From CALLVY01 sp937899855 (GTDB taxonomy: Bacteria; Bacteroidota; Bacteroidia; Chitinophagales; Saprospiraceae), in assembly GCA_039820405.1 (NCBI GenBank), contig JBCBQC010000130.1, positions 1 through 14,404 on the forward strand: DNA of 14,404 bases. Direction: 5' to 3'. The notes under the pieces were generated by a model. That model saw nothing but the letters and a program-made list of their open reading frames with translations. It was not told the DNA's origin and did not search any database. The position numbers and the translations under genes were made by a program. This document shows, piece by piece, positions 6,927-14,121 of this stretch. Positions within the stretch are counted from its first letter, which is position 1; every line of letters begins with the position of its first letter.

Positions 6927-8636
6927 ATGAGACTCCCTTACGTCTATGCCTTGCCCCTGTTGTTCCTATTCTTCTTCCAAGTCTCCCTCCACAGTCAGGC
7001 GCCCTTAGAATTTGTCTTTTCCCGCTATCCCTACACCACCATTCACGCCAGTACCACCGTGGGCGACCGCGTCTACAGCGTGGGCTCGACCGGTAGCTGC
7101 CGTCGCCCTCGCGTTTACATCCACACGGATAGCACGACCGAAACGATTGCCGGACCGCATGGCTACTGGTTCTATTCAGATGCCCTTTTTCTGTCCGCCC
7201 CCCACGAGCTGCTCCTGACCGGGGGCTACTTCTTTCAGGCCGATGACTACGGCACCCCGTTCGACTCGCCCTGGCTGGTCGCCTACGGATCGGATCGCCG
7301 GGAGGTGTTTCGCCAAAGCCTGCCCCAGTTTGACCATTCCAAGGTGGACCAGCAGATCCGGCTGGCCTGGTACGCCGAGCAGATCGTCGCCAAATCGGCG
7401 CAGGACCTGTTTTGGCTGGATGCCTCCGGCACCCTACTCGAACACCGGAACTTTCCCGTGGACTATTTTCTGGACCTCAGCTCCTTCAACGACAGCACCC
7501 TGCTGGCCCTGACCGAGCAGCAACTCTACTGGTTCGATGCCGACCGCCAGCTTCTCGACAGTACGACCATCGATTCTCCCGCCCTGGGCCTGTGGGCCGA
7601 CGCCACCCAGGCCCACGTCCTGACCTCGTATCAACTGCTGTCCATCAGCGATCCCAACACCGTCAAACAGTCGGTCGCCTTTCTGGAGGAAGTCCCCATC
7701 CCGCTCGGCCTGACGGGCGATGCCCGCTTCCTGGTGATCTGGGGGCAGGATGGTAGCGGTCGGTATAAACTGGTCCAGTTGGATCGCACGGATGGTAGCG
7801 TATTGCAATCCATCTTTTTTGATGATGACGGAGACAAAGCCATTGACCACTGCCGGCTGAGTGGCGACCAGATCGTCGTGCAGGGGACCTACCACGAGCA
7901 ATACTTTGTCAAGAAGATGGACCTCTTGGTGCCACCCAACTTTTACGAAGAAGACATCCAGCTCGCCTCGGTAAGATTACTCGGCGGTTTGGAGCTCACC
8001 ATCGACACCATTTTCACCGATCCCGATACCACCATTTTGGATTATCAATACGCGGGGCGGCCCTTACACCTCGAATTCCAAATTACCAATAATGGGTCCG
8101 AGGAGTTGGACGCCTTTACGCTCAGCAGCGACCGCTTGTGGCAAGTCAACTGCGCGGGAAGCCGACTGTTCCGCTACTACGACCAATTGGCCCTTCCCCC
8201 CGGGGCGACGCGTACCATTCGCGACAGCTTCTTCCTGGGCTTTTCCAGGTACAGCCCGGAGTCCCCGATCATTTCCCTAAGTGCCGAAGGTCCCAACCAT
8301 CATTTTGACCAATCGCCGGAGGACAATGAGTCGCCCGTCGTACTCACCGTAGGCTTGGCTACTAGTCCGCGACCAGCCCTGGGCGCCCTGCGCCTCTTCC
8401 CCAACCCGGCCACGGATGTACTTACCCTCGAATGGCCCGCCGGGGTCAGTACGGACCAAGCTCGACTGGAAATTTTCGACATCCAGGGTCGGCGGTACCT
8501 CCGGGAGGACCGTCCGCGTTTTTCCACCGATCAGCACCTGCAGCTTTCCGTGGCGAACCTCCCTCCGGGCCTTTACCAAGTCCTGCTCCGGACGGAGGAA
8601 CGGGCTTATTATCAAAAACTCGTTATTCAGCGCTGA
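6927..8636 (+). CDS. Secreted T9SS cargo protein of unknown function
   Basis: The 569-residue protein begins with a signal peptide (MRLPYVYALPLLFLFFFQVSLHSQ) and ends with a type A T9SS sorting domain: LFPNPATDVLTLEW near residue 490, then EIFDIQGR and a final NLPPGLYQVLLRTEERAYYQKLVIQR-type strand pair. It should therefore cross the outer membrane by type IX secretion. Residues about 30-330 are a run of short beta strands with repeated hydrophobic-W/aromatic patterns (YWFDADRQLLDSTTI, LFWLDASGTLLEHR) that look like a beta-propeller. Residues about 345-470 (LHLEFQITNNGSEELDAFTL) resemble a CARDB-type immunoglobulin-like adhesion domain. No catalytic motif was recognised. The ATG at 6927 follows an A-rich stretch without a classical ribosome-binding site. 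It has no obvious operon partner. The domain naming beyond the sorting domain is tentative. Confidence 0.85.
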   Translation: MRLPYVYALPLLFLFFFQVSLHSQAPLEFVFSRYPYTTIHASTTVGDRVYSVGSTGSCRRPRVYIHTDSTTETIAGPHGYWFYSDALFLSAPHELLLTGGYFFQADDYGTPFDSPWLVAYGSDRREVFRQSLPQFDHSKVDQQIRLAWYAEQIVAKSAQDLFWLDASGTLLEHRNFPVDYFLDLSSFNDSTLLALTEQQLYWFDADRQLLDSTTIDSPALGLWADATQAHVLTSYQLLSISDPNTVKQSVAFLEEVPIPLGLTGDARFLVIWGQDGSGRYKLVQLDRTDGSVLQSIFFDDDGDKAIDHCRLSGDQIVVQGTYHEQYFVKKMDLLVPPNFYEEDIQLASVRLLGGLELTIDTIFTDPDTTILDYQYAGRPLHLEFQITNNGSEELDAFTLSSDRLWQVNCAGSRLFRYYDQLALPPGATRTIRDSFFLGFSRYSPESPIISLSAEGPNHHFDQSPEDNESPVVLTVGLATSPRPALGALRLFPNPATDVLTLEWPAGVSTDQARLEIFDIQGRRYLREDRPRFSTDQHLQLSVANLPPGLYQVLLRTEERAYYQKLVIQR

Positions 8637-8705
8637 GTGTACTTCGGTAGTCGTCGGTGGTTTTAAGCATCGACGGAGATCGGTAGCATTTTCAGCCCAG
8701 CCTAC

Positions 8706-8736
8706 TTGATCTGACCTGACATTTTTTGTATTTTTA
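8706..8736 (+). promoter_or_regulatory. Bacteroidota-type promoter of first M43 gene
   Basis: TTG (8706-8708), a 20-nt gap and TATTTTTA (8729-8736) give a 7-of-8 match to the -7 box TAnnTTTG at normal spacing. The same arrangement, with the shared run TTTTTTGTA, precedes the second metalloprotease gene, which strengthens the call. The transcript would carry a leader of about 310 nt. Confidence 0.6.
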
Positions 8737-8852
8737 CCGTACCATAAAGCTAGTGGTATACTTGAGTTACGAGCGGGACGTACGCTTCCATTCCCGCCAC
8801 TTTTTACAACTTCCACCACCATTCAATTGCTAAACACACCTCCGGGTGATGC

Positions 8853-8936
8853 TACCGTATTTTGGTCTGACGCTCCTCAGTCTACGCCAAGGACGGTACG
8901 GTCTCCCCTTTAGCTGCACGGACTCTAGTGGTCCGT
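8853..8936 (+). promoter_or_regulatory. Predicted structured 5' leader of first M43 gene
   Basis: Two hairpins can be drawn inside the leader. A long one pairs TACCGT (8853-8858) with ACGGTA (8893-8898) and TTGG (8862-8865) with CCAA (8887-8890). A second pairs ACGGAC (8918-8923) with GTCCGT (8931-8936). No known riboswitch was recognised, and no folding calculation was possible. Confidence 0.35.
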
Positions 8937-9054
8937 AGCGGACGGGGATAGCTTTGATCAATTGCTCGGCTGAGGCAGTTGCTCCTTTTGCCGCAGTACG
9001 CGCCGGAACGGGGCTCGCTAAAGCTGTTTTTTCAACTCCTAAAAATGTTTACTC

Positions 9055-11241
9055 ATGAAAATTAGATGGTTCGTATTGCTGTTTTGTTGTAGCTCCGCGC
9101 TACTCTTTGCGCAGCAAAAAGATGCCCTCCAGACGACGGCACCGCCTCCTTCCTGCGGTACCCCCAGTATTTCCGATGAGGAATTCTTACGACTCCCTTG
9201 GGTGGGAGATAACGACAAATTGTACCAAGCCATTCGAGAAAAAGAAGCACTTCTCAAGGCCCAGATTAACAACCGGCAGCATGGTTGTAACCAACTGTTT
9301 GGTGGGGAAGGCATGCTCAACAATCCCATTATCAATGTACCGGTTTACTTTTACGTCTACCAGGAGTCCGGTGAGACCGGCGTACCCAGCGTTGCCCAGA
9401 TCAACGCCGTCAACGCACACACCAATAACATCCTGGCCAACAGTGGTTCGCAGATACGCCTGTCCATCCACTGCATTCGCTACCTCATTTCGGCGCAGTA
9501 CGTCGAGGTTGAAAACCTACACGAATTGGATGGAATGATGCAGGCACGTCGGGACGGACCCGGCATCAACGTCCACGTAGTCCGCGCTGGCTACGGGTGG
9601 GGAGGCATTTATAATTCCGGCGAAGATGCCATCGCCCTCCTCCGAAATACCGTTACCAATCCGACGGCCGAAACCTACGCCCACGAAGTGGGGCATTTCT
9701 TTACCCTCCTTCACACCCACTTTCACACCAACCGCGACCCCGCATTCGCCGCCGCCGATGGCTTAGACGAAGCCTGCTTTAGAGAAGCGGTAGCGCGCAC
9801 TCCGGTATCCGATCCCAACTGCCCGTTCCTCAGCTCCAATTGTAACTGGACCGGAGATGGCTTTTGCGATACCCCCGCCGACCCCACCGGAGATGGCTGT
9901 GTCTACAATGAGACTTGGGTAGATTTTCGTGGCGAACCTTACACCCCCGACGTAGACAATATCATGTCTTACTACGGTTGCCGCAATTCGTTTTCTCCCA
10001 TGCAGGTCGCCGCGATGTGGAACAACCTCCTGCTTCGCCTCTACGATCCCTGGAGCAATATCCTCAATGGTACCTTCGTACTCAGCGACCTGTACGAACC
10101 CAACAACAACGAAGGCGAGGCCATTCCCCTCACGGCGGGCGAAGCCCAGATTCACACCATCCACGAGCACTGCAACAACGACGAAGATTGGTTTGTGCTC
10201 GATCCCGGGCAATCCCTGGGCAACTATTCCGTCCGCGTCGAACGCTTGACCAACTGCGCCTGGCCGGTGGCCTCCGTGGAGGTCTTGTACGAAAACAGTG
10301 TGGGTAACCTCGTCAATTTTCCCGGAGCAACGATCAGCCAGGTGAATGGCAATTTTATTGCCAGTGTAACCTGTCAGGACGTGAGCAACCACGAACTGTT
10401 TATCCGGGTCAACGATCTGCCCGGAACCACGGGCTACTACCGAGTCGTATTGCGCAACAGCACCCCAGGCCTCATCCAGGGCCCCGCCAGCTTTTGCAGT
10501 TCGGCGCAGTACCAAGTGATTGGGATTCCTCCCGGAGCAACCGTACAGTGGAGTACCGGTCCCGGGTTGAGTTTTAGTTGTACCACCTGCCCATCGACGA
10601 CCGTACAGGGCTACTACGCGGGTACCTTTACCATCCGTGCCACCATCATTCACAATGGCTGTCTGAGCTTTATCACCAAAGAAGTTATCCGGGAAAATAC
10701 GAACGTTCCGCCCTTTAGCATCGTCGAAGTCAATCCAGCCTGCTACGAAGGATTTGGTTCGTTGGGGGGCTTGGGGCAATACCGGATTCCGAATCCGGCG
10801 CCGGGGGTCACTTACAGTTGGAGTACAAACAGTGGTTGGATTTCGCCGACTACGGGGGCCTACGTCAACATCTCCACGACCAGTCCGCATACCCTCCCGC
10901 TCACGGTGACCGCCACGGGGAGTTGTGGCCAGTCGCGGGTGGTGAACGCCAGCTTTATCGTGGCGCCTTGCTCAGGGCGGCTGGGGCTGGACCTCCACCC
11001 CAATCCCGCTCGGGATGTCTTGCGCGTGGCCTTTGATCGGCCCGTGGAGGGATGGGGGGAGGAACAAGGAGAATACCAAATCATCGTCAACGACTTGTAC
11101 GGTAAGGTGATGTATCGGGGCGTCAGTGACCTGCAAAATCTGGAGCTGGACGTGGCTCCGTACCGGGAAGGGGTGTATACCCTACGCGTACTGCGGAATG
11201 GTAAATACGTACTGACCAATTTTGTGGTGAGTAAGGATTGA
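9055..11241 (+). CDS. Secreted M43-type zinc metalloprotease with T9SS domain (paralog 1)
   Basis: The 728-residue protein starts with a signal peptide (MKIRWFVLLFCCSSALLFAQ). A pro-region of about 60 residues leads to a metzincin domain. The zinc motif is H210-E-V-G-H214-F-F-T-L-L-H220, and the Met-turn is DNIM304SYYGCR. GDGFCDTPADP (near 270) and the Cys pattern are typical of M43 (cytophagalysin/pappalysin-like) enzymes. Thr217 replaces the usual Gly of HExxHxxGxxH. About residues 345-470 (YEPNN...EDWFVL) form a PPC-like domain. Residues 473-640 look like two immunoglobulin/PKD-like modules, and about 645-728 (LDLHPNPARDVL...VYTLRVLRNGKYVLTNFVVSK) are the type A T9SS sorting domain. It is probably cell-surface or secreted and degrades external protein. 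It is the upstream member of a tandem pair. The ATG at 9055 is fixed by the signal peptide. Confidence 0.92.
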   Translation: MKIRWFVLLFCCSSALLFAQQKDALQTTAPPPSCGTPSISDEEFLRLPWVGDNDKLYQAIREKEALLKAQINNRQHGCNQLFGGEGMLNNPIINVPVYFYVYQESGETGVPSVAQINAVNAHTNNILANSGSQIRLSIHCIRYLISAQYVEVENLHELDGMMQARRDGPGINVHVVRAGYGWGGIYNSGEDAIALLRNTVTNPTAETYAHEVGHFFTLLHTHFHTNRDPAFAAADGLDEACFREAVARTPVSDPNCPFLSSNCNWTGDGFCDTPADPTGDGCVYNETWVDFRGEPYTPDVDNIMSYYGCRNSFSPMQVAAMWNNLLLRLYDPWSNILNGTFVLSDLYEPNNNEGEAIPLTAGEAQIHTIHEHCNNDEDWFVLDPGQSLGNYSVRVERLTNCAWPVASVEVLYENSVGNLVNFPGATISQVNGNFIASVTCQDVSNHELFIRVNDLPGTTGYYRVVLRNSTPGLIQGPASFCSSAQYQVIGIPPGATVQWSTGPGLSFSCTTCPSTTVQGYYAGTFTIRATIIHNGCLSFITKEVIRENTNVPPFSIVEVNPACYEGFGSLGGLGQYRIPNPAPGVTYSWSTNSGWISPTTGAYVNISTTSPHTLPLTVTATGSCGQSRVVNASFIVAPCSGRLGLDLHPNPARDVLRVAFDRPVEGWGEEQGEYQIIVNDLYGKVMYRGVSDLQNLELDVAPYREGVYTLRVLRNGKYVLTNFVVSKD

Positions 11242-11261
11242 ACACTCCACGGCGAGCCTTG

Positions 11262-11291
11262 GCTCGGAGGGGACGCCCGTCCCTTCCGAGC
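11262..11291 (+). terminator. Hairpin after first M43 gene
   Basis: GCTCGGAGGGGAC (11262-11274) pairs with GTCCCTTCCGAGC (11279-11291), with one G-U pair and a GCCC loop, starting 20 nt after the stop. No T-tract follows (GGGGCGG), so it may act as a 3'-end stabiliser or a weak terminator. Part of its left arm resembles the hairpin after the second gene. Confidence 0.55.
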
Positions 11292-11332
11292 GGGGCGGTC
11301 GCAAACGATGCCTGCCTAAAGTTTTCGGAAGT

Positions 11333-11363
11333 TTGTTCCAATTGGTTCTTTTTTGTACTTTAG
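11333..11363 (+). promoter_or_regulatory. Bacteroidota-type promoter of second M43 gene
   Basis: TTG (11333-11335), a 20-nt gap and TACTTTAG (11356-11363) give a 7-of-8 match to TAnnTTTG. The spacing and the TTTTTTGTA run match the promoter of the first metalloprotease gene. The leader to the ATG at 11606 would be about 235 nt. Confidence 0.6.
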
Positions 11364-11390
11364 TCTCGTCTTATTGTCTAAACAATCCAC

Positions 11391-11547
11391 GTACTTTTTA
11401 GTACCTCTCTCTCCGTAACTTGCGTTGCCTTCTACTGTTCAACGGATCGTTGAACGCATAGCTATCGCTATATACAAACCATCACTTCGTGCCCGGTACT
11501 GGTGTACCGTGGAAACGGATCAACTGGAATGCGCCAAGCCCGCTTGG
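11391..11547 (+). promoter_or_regulatory. Predicted structured 5' leader of second M43 gene
   Basis: Four hairpins follow each other: GTACT/AGTAC (11391-11404), GTTCAACG-GAT-CGTTGAAC (11437-11455, perfect 8-bp stem), CGGTAC-TGGT-GTACCG (11494-11509) and CCAAG/CTTGG (11534-11547). The sequence is not obviously alignable with the leader of the first gene. No riboswitch class was recognised. Confidence 0.4.
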
Positions 11548-11605
11548 TGAGCTCAGTCTCCGGTGGATGCCTCTTGCTATTTCATCACCACAAATATTTT
11601 TATCC

Positions 11606-13795
11606 ATGAAAATCAGATGGCTAATCTTGCTTTTTTATTGCAGCACTGTACTCCTTCCCGCCCAGCGGAACGATGCCCTCCAAACGGTGCCCCCCGAGCA
11701 CGCTTGCGGCACCCCCGACATCTCCGACGAGGAATTTCTTCAACTCCCCTGGGTCGGCGATAACGATAAGTTGTACGAGGCCATTCGGAAAAAAGAGGCC
11801 CGCATCACGGAATACCTCACTGGGCGCCGGCAGGGCTGCAACCAGGTATTTGGCGGCGTCGACATTGCCAACAATCCGATCATCAACGTACCGGTCTACT
11901 TTTACGTATACCGAGAATCGGGCGAAACGGGGCTGCCCAGTATCACCCAGATCAATACCATCAACGCGTACACCAATAGCTTGCTGGCCAGCAGTGGTTC
12001 TCGCATGCGGCTTTCCACCCACTGCATTCGCTTTCCGATTTCGACCCAGTACGTCGAGATTGCCAATTTGGGAGAAATGAACGGGATGATGCAGACCCAC
12101 CGCGACGGACCCGGGATCAACGTCCACGTGGTCCGGAGTGGCTACGGCTGGTCGGGTGCCTACAATCCCAACGAAGATGCCATTGTCCTGCTTAGGAGCG
12201 TCGTCACCAATCCCACTTCCGAAACTTATGCCCACGAGGTCGGTCACTTCTTTACCCTGCCCCACACCCACAAATACACCAACCGCGATCCCGCCTACGC
12301 CTCGGGCGATGGCTTGAACGTAATCTGCCGACGGGAGGCCGTTACCCGCGATCCCGTCATCGATCCCGGGTGTTTTTTCATCACTTCCCACTGTAGCCAA
12401 TCGGGCGATGGCTTTTGCGATACCCCCGCCGATCCCACCGATGGGGGCTGCATCTACAATGGCACCTGGGTGGACTTTCTCGGCGCCCCCTACGTCCCTG
12501 ACGAAGACAACATCATGTCTTACTACGACTGCCGCAGTTCGTTTTCTCCCTCGCAGGTAGCCGCCATGCGAAACAATTTACTGGGTCGCCTAAACGGCAG
12601 TTGGGGCAGCATTCTCAACGGGAGTTTCGTGATCAGCGATGCCTACGAGCCCAACAACAGTGCGATCGAAGCGACACCGCTGTCCGTGGGATTAACTCAA
12701 ATTCATACCCTACACGATCACTGCAACTACGACGAGGATTGGTTTGTGCTCACCGCCGGGCAATCGCTGGGCTTTTACACCGTCCGCGTGGAGCAACTGG
12801 CCAACTGCGACTGGCCGGTCTGGACGGTGGAGGTCCTGTACGAAAACAGTGCGGGCAACCTGGTCAATTTCCCGGGAGCAACGGTCAGTCAAATCAATGG
12901 CAATTTTGTCATCAACGTCAGCTGTCAGGATGCGACCAACAACGAATTGTTCGTCAAAGTCAATGACCTCCCCGGAACCGCCGGCTATTACCAAATCACC
13001 ATGATCGGAGGCAACCCTGGGAGCATCGCGGGGCCCGCTAGCTTCTGCGGGTCGGCCCAGTATGAGGTGCTTGGCATTCCCCTCGGCGCCAGCGTGATGT
13101 GGAACCCCGCTCCGGGCCTGACTTTTAGCTGTCAGGCCTGCAATCCGACGACGGTACAGAGCATTTACAGTTCGGGAGTCTTTACCCTGAGCGCCACCGT
13201 CACCTACAATGGTTGCCAGAGTACGGTGAGTCGCCAAATCGTCAAGGAACCAACGACCGTTCCGCCCTTTGCTATCGTTGAGGTCAACCCGGCCTGTTAC
13301 GAAACTTTTGGGGGCTTGAGTGGGCTGGGGCAGTACCGAATTTCCAGCCCCGCGCCGGATGTCACCTACCGTTGGGCCACCAGCAAGGGCTTCCTTTCAC
13401 CTTCGACGGGGACTTACGTCAACGTATCGCCCAACGGCACCGGCAGCATGCTCCTCAAGGTAACGGCCACCGGGACTTGTGGGCAAACAAGACGGGTGAG
13501 CGCTTTTTTCAACGTGGAGCGTTGCGAATGGCAGCTGGGTCTGGACCTCCATCCGAATCCCGCCCGGGAGGTGCTGCGCATTGCGATTGCCGATCCAGCG
13601 GAGGAGTGGGGATCGGAGGCAGGACCTTACCAAATCATCGTCAACGATGTGTACGGCAAGGTGCTGTACCGGGGGATGAGTGACTTGCGGAATCTGGAGC
13701 TGGACGTGGCTCGGTATCGGGAAGGGGTGTATACCCTGCGGGTTTTGCGGAATGACAAATACGTGCTGGCCAATTTTGTGGTGAGTAGGGAGTGA
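11606..13795 (+). CDS. Secreted M43-type zinc metalloprotease with T9SS domain (paralog 2)
   Basis: The 729-residue protein matches its upstream neighbour from end to end, by eye about 70% identical. The start is set at ATG 11606 because MKIRWLILLFYCSTVLLPAQ aligns with the neighbour's signal peptide. A GTG at 11489 in the same frame would add 39 residues that have no counterpart and hide the signal. The zinc motif is H210-E-V-G-H214-F-F-T-L-P-H220 and the Met-turn DNIM304SYYDCR, at exactly the same residue numbers as in paralog 1. A PPC-like domain, two immunoglobulin/PKD-like modules and a T9SS sorting domain follow in the same order. Divergence is strongest in the pro-region (about 65-80), in the segment after the zinc motif (about 221-270) and in the modules, which suggests changed specificity. 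The ends, including VVNDxYGKVxYRG-type and YREGVYTLRVLRN strands, are highly conserved. Confidence 0.92.
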   Translation: MKIRWLILLFYCSTVLLPAQRNDALQTVPPEHACGTPDISDEEFLQLPWVGDNDKLYEAIRKKEARITEYLTGRRQGCNQVFGGVDIANNPIINVPVYFYVYRESGETGLPSITQINTINAYTNSLLASSGSRMRLSTHCIRFPISTQYVEIANLGEMNGMMQTHRDGPGINVHVVRSGYGWSGAYNPNEDAIVLLRSVVTNPTSETYAHEVGHFFTLPHTHKYTNRDPAYASGDGLNVICRREAVTRDPVIDPGCFFITSHCSQSGDGFCDTPADPTDGGCIYNGTWVDFLGAPYVPDEDNIMSYYDCRSSFSPSQVAAMRNNLLGRLNGSWGSILNGSFVISDAYEPNNSAIEATPLSVGLTQIHTLHDHCNYDEDWFVLTAGQSLGFYTVRVEQLANCDWPVWTVEVLYENSAGNLVNFPGATVSQINGNFVINVSCQDATNNELFVKVNDLPGTAGYYQITMIGGNPGSIAGPASFCGSAQYEVLGIPLGASVMWNPAPGLTFSCQACNPTTVQSIYSSGVFTLSATVTYNGCQSTVSRQIVKEPTTVPPFAIVEVNPACYETFGGLSGLGQYRISSPAPDVTYRWATSKGFLSPSTGTYVNVSPNGTGSMLLKVTATGTCGQTRRVSAFFNVERCEWQLGLDLHPNPAREVLRIAIADPAEEWGSEAGPYQIIVNDVYGKVLYRGMSDLRNLELDVARYREGVYTLRVLRNDKYVLANFVVSRE

Positions 13796-13810
13796 GATTT
13801 GTCTGGAATC

Positions 13811-13850
13811 ACCTTGGTCGGAGGGAAGGTCCGTTCCCTCCGACCAAGGT
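13811..13850 (+). terminator. Strong hairpin terminator after second M43 gene
   Basis: ACCTTGGTCGGAGGGAA (13811-13827) pairs perfectly over 17 bp with TTCCCTCCGACCAAGGT (13834-13850) around a 6-nt loop, starting 15 nt after the stop. A short T-run (AGCTTTTG) follows, consistent with intrinsic termination. Confidence 0.85.
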
Positions 13851-14121
13851 AGCTTTTGTGCAGGGTCCGACTGGTACTTGGCTGACTCTATAAGCCACGA
13901 TTGACAGGCATCTCCAAAATGGAAATATGGATGATTTTGGCTGTTGTTCTTATTCAGATGGAGGATGGGTATAAAATATCGCAAAGCTACACGATGGCTA
14001 ATTGACAAAAAACACCCACTTTTAAATGCCTCATAATCAGCCATTAACATTACACAGGCTAACATAGCCAAAGGGTTAAATTTTTAACCTGTAATGCAAT
14101 TTTTCATTATCTTTGTAAGCA
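13851..14121. other. AT-rich intergenic region
   Basis: No gene is supported here; a long minus-strand reading (13397-14071) is mainly the shadow of the metalloprotease gene. Base composition shifts to AT-rich at about 13900, which marks a change of DNA type. The only structures seen are the inverted repeat GGTTAAA-TT-TTTAACC (14074-14089) and the -7 box after it. Confidence 0.5.
14074..14115 (+). promoter_or_regulatory. Promoter with -7 box next to start codon, plus palindrome
   Basis: TATCTTTG (14108-14115) matches the Bacteroidota -7 box TAnnTTTG exactly. Transcription should start about 5-7 nt downstream, at or beside the ATG at 14122, giving a leaderless or nearly leaderless message. 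No TTG is present at -33. GGTTAAA-TT-TTTAACC at 14074-14089 occupies that region instead and could be an operator or activator site. Confidence 0.5.

Larger units (their letters stand above)
8637..9054. other. Intergenic region: weak hairpin, promoter and long leader
   Basis: No gene is supported in this 418-bp stretch. It holds a modest hairpin after the preceding gene (CGTCGGTG/CATCGACG, 8652-8675, one G-U pair, no T-tract), which may be a weak terminator. It also holds the promoter and the leader of the first metalloprotease gene, both described separately. Confidence 0.6.

Noticed and set aside
8277..8822. A 181-residue minus-strand reading over the end of the T9SS cargo gene
   Set aside because: It is the shadow of the sorting domain and an intergenic region, with no motif of its own.
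9763..10890. A 375-residue minus-strand reading opposite the first metalloprotease gene
   Set aside because: The plus strand has clear catalytic, modular and sorting-domain evidence; the antisense frame has no family features and is open because of GC-rich third positions.
11489..11605. A GTG start that would add 39 residues to the second metalloprotease
   Set aside because: The extension has no counterpart in the paralog and would bury the signal peptide that begins at the ATG at 11606.
13397..14071. A 224-residue minus-strand reading across the end of the second metalloprotease gene
   Set aside because: Most of it is antisense to the sorting domain and runs through the terminator; no family resemblance.
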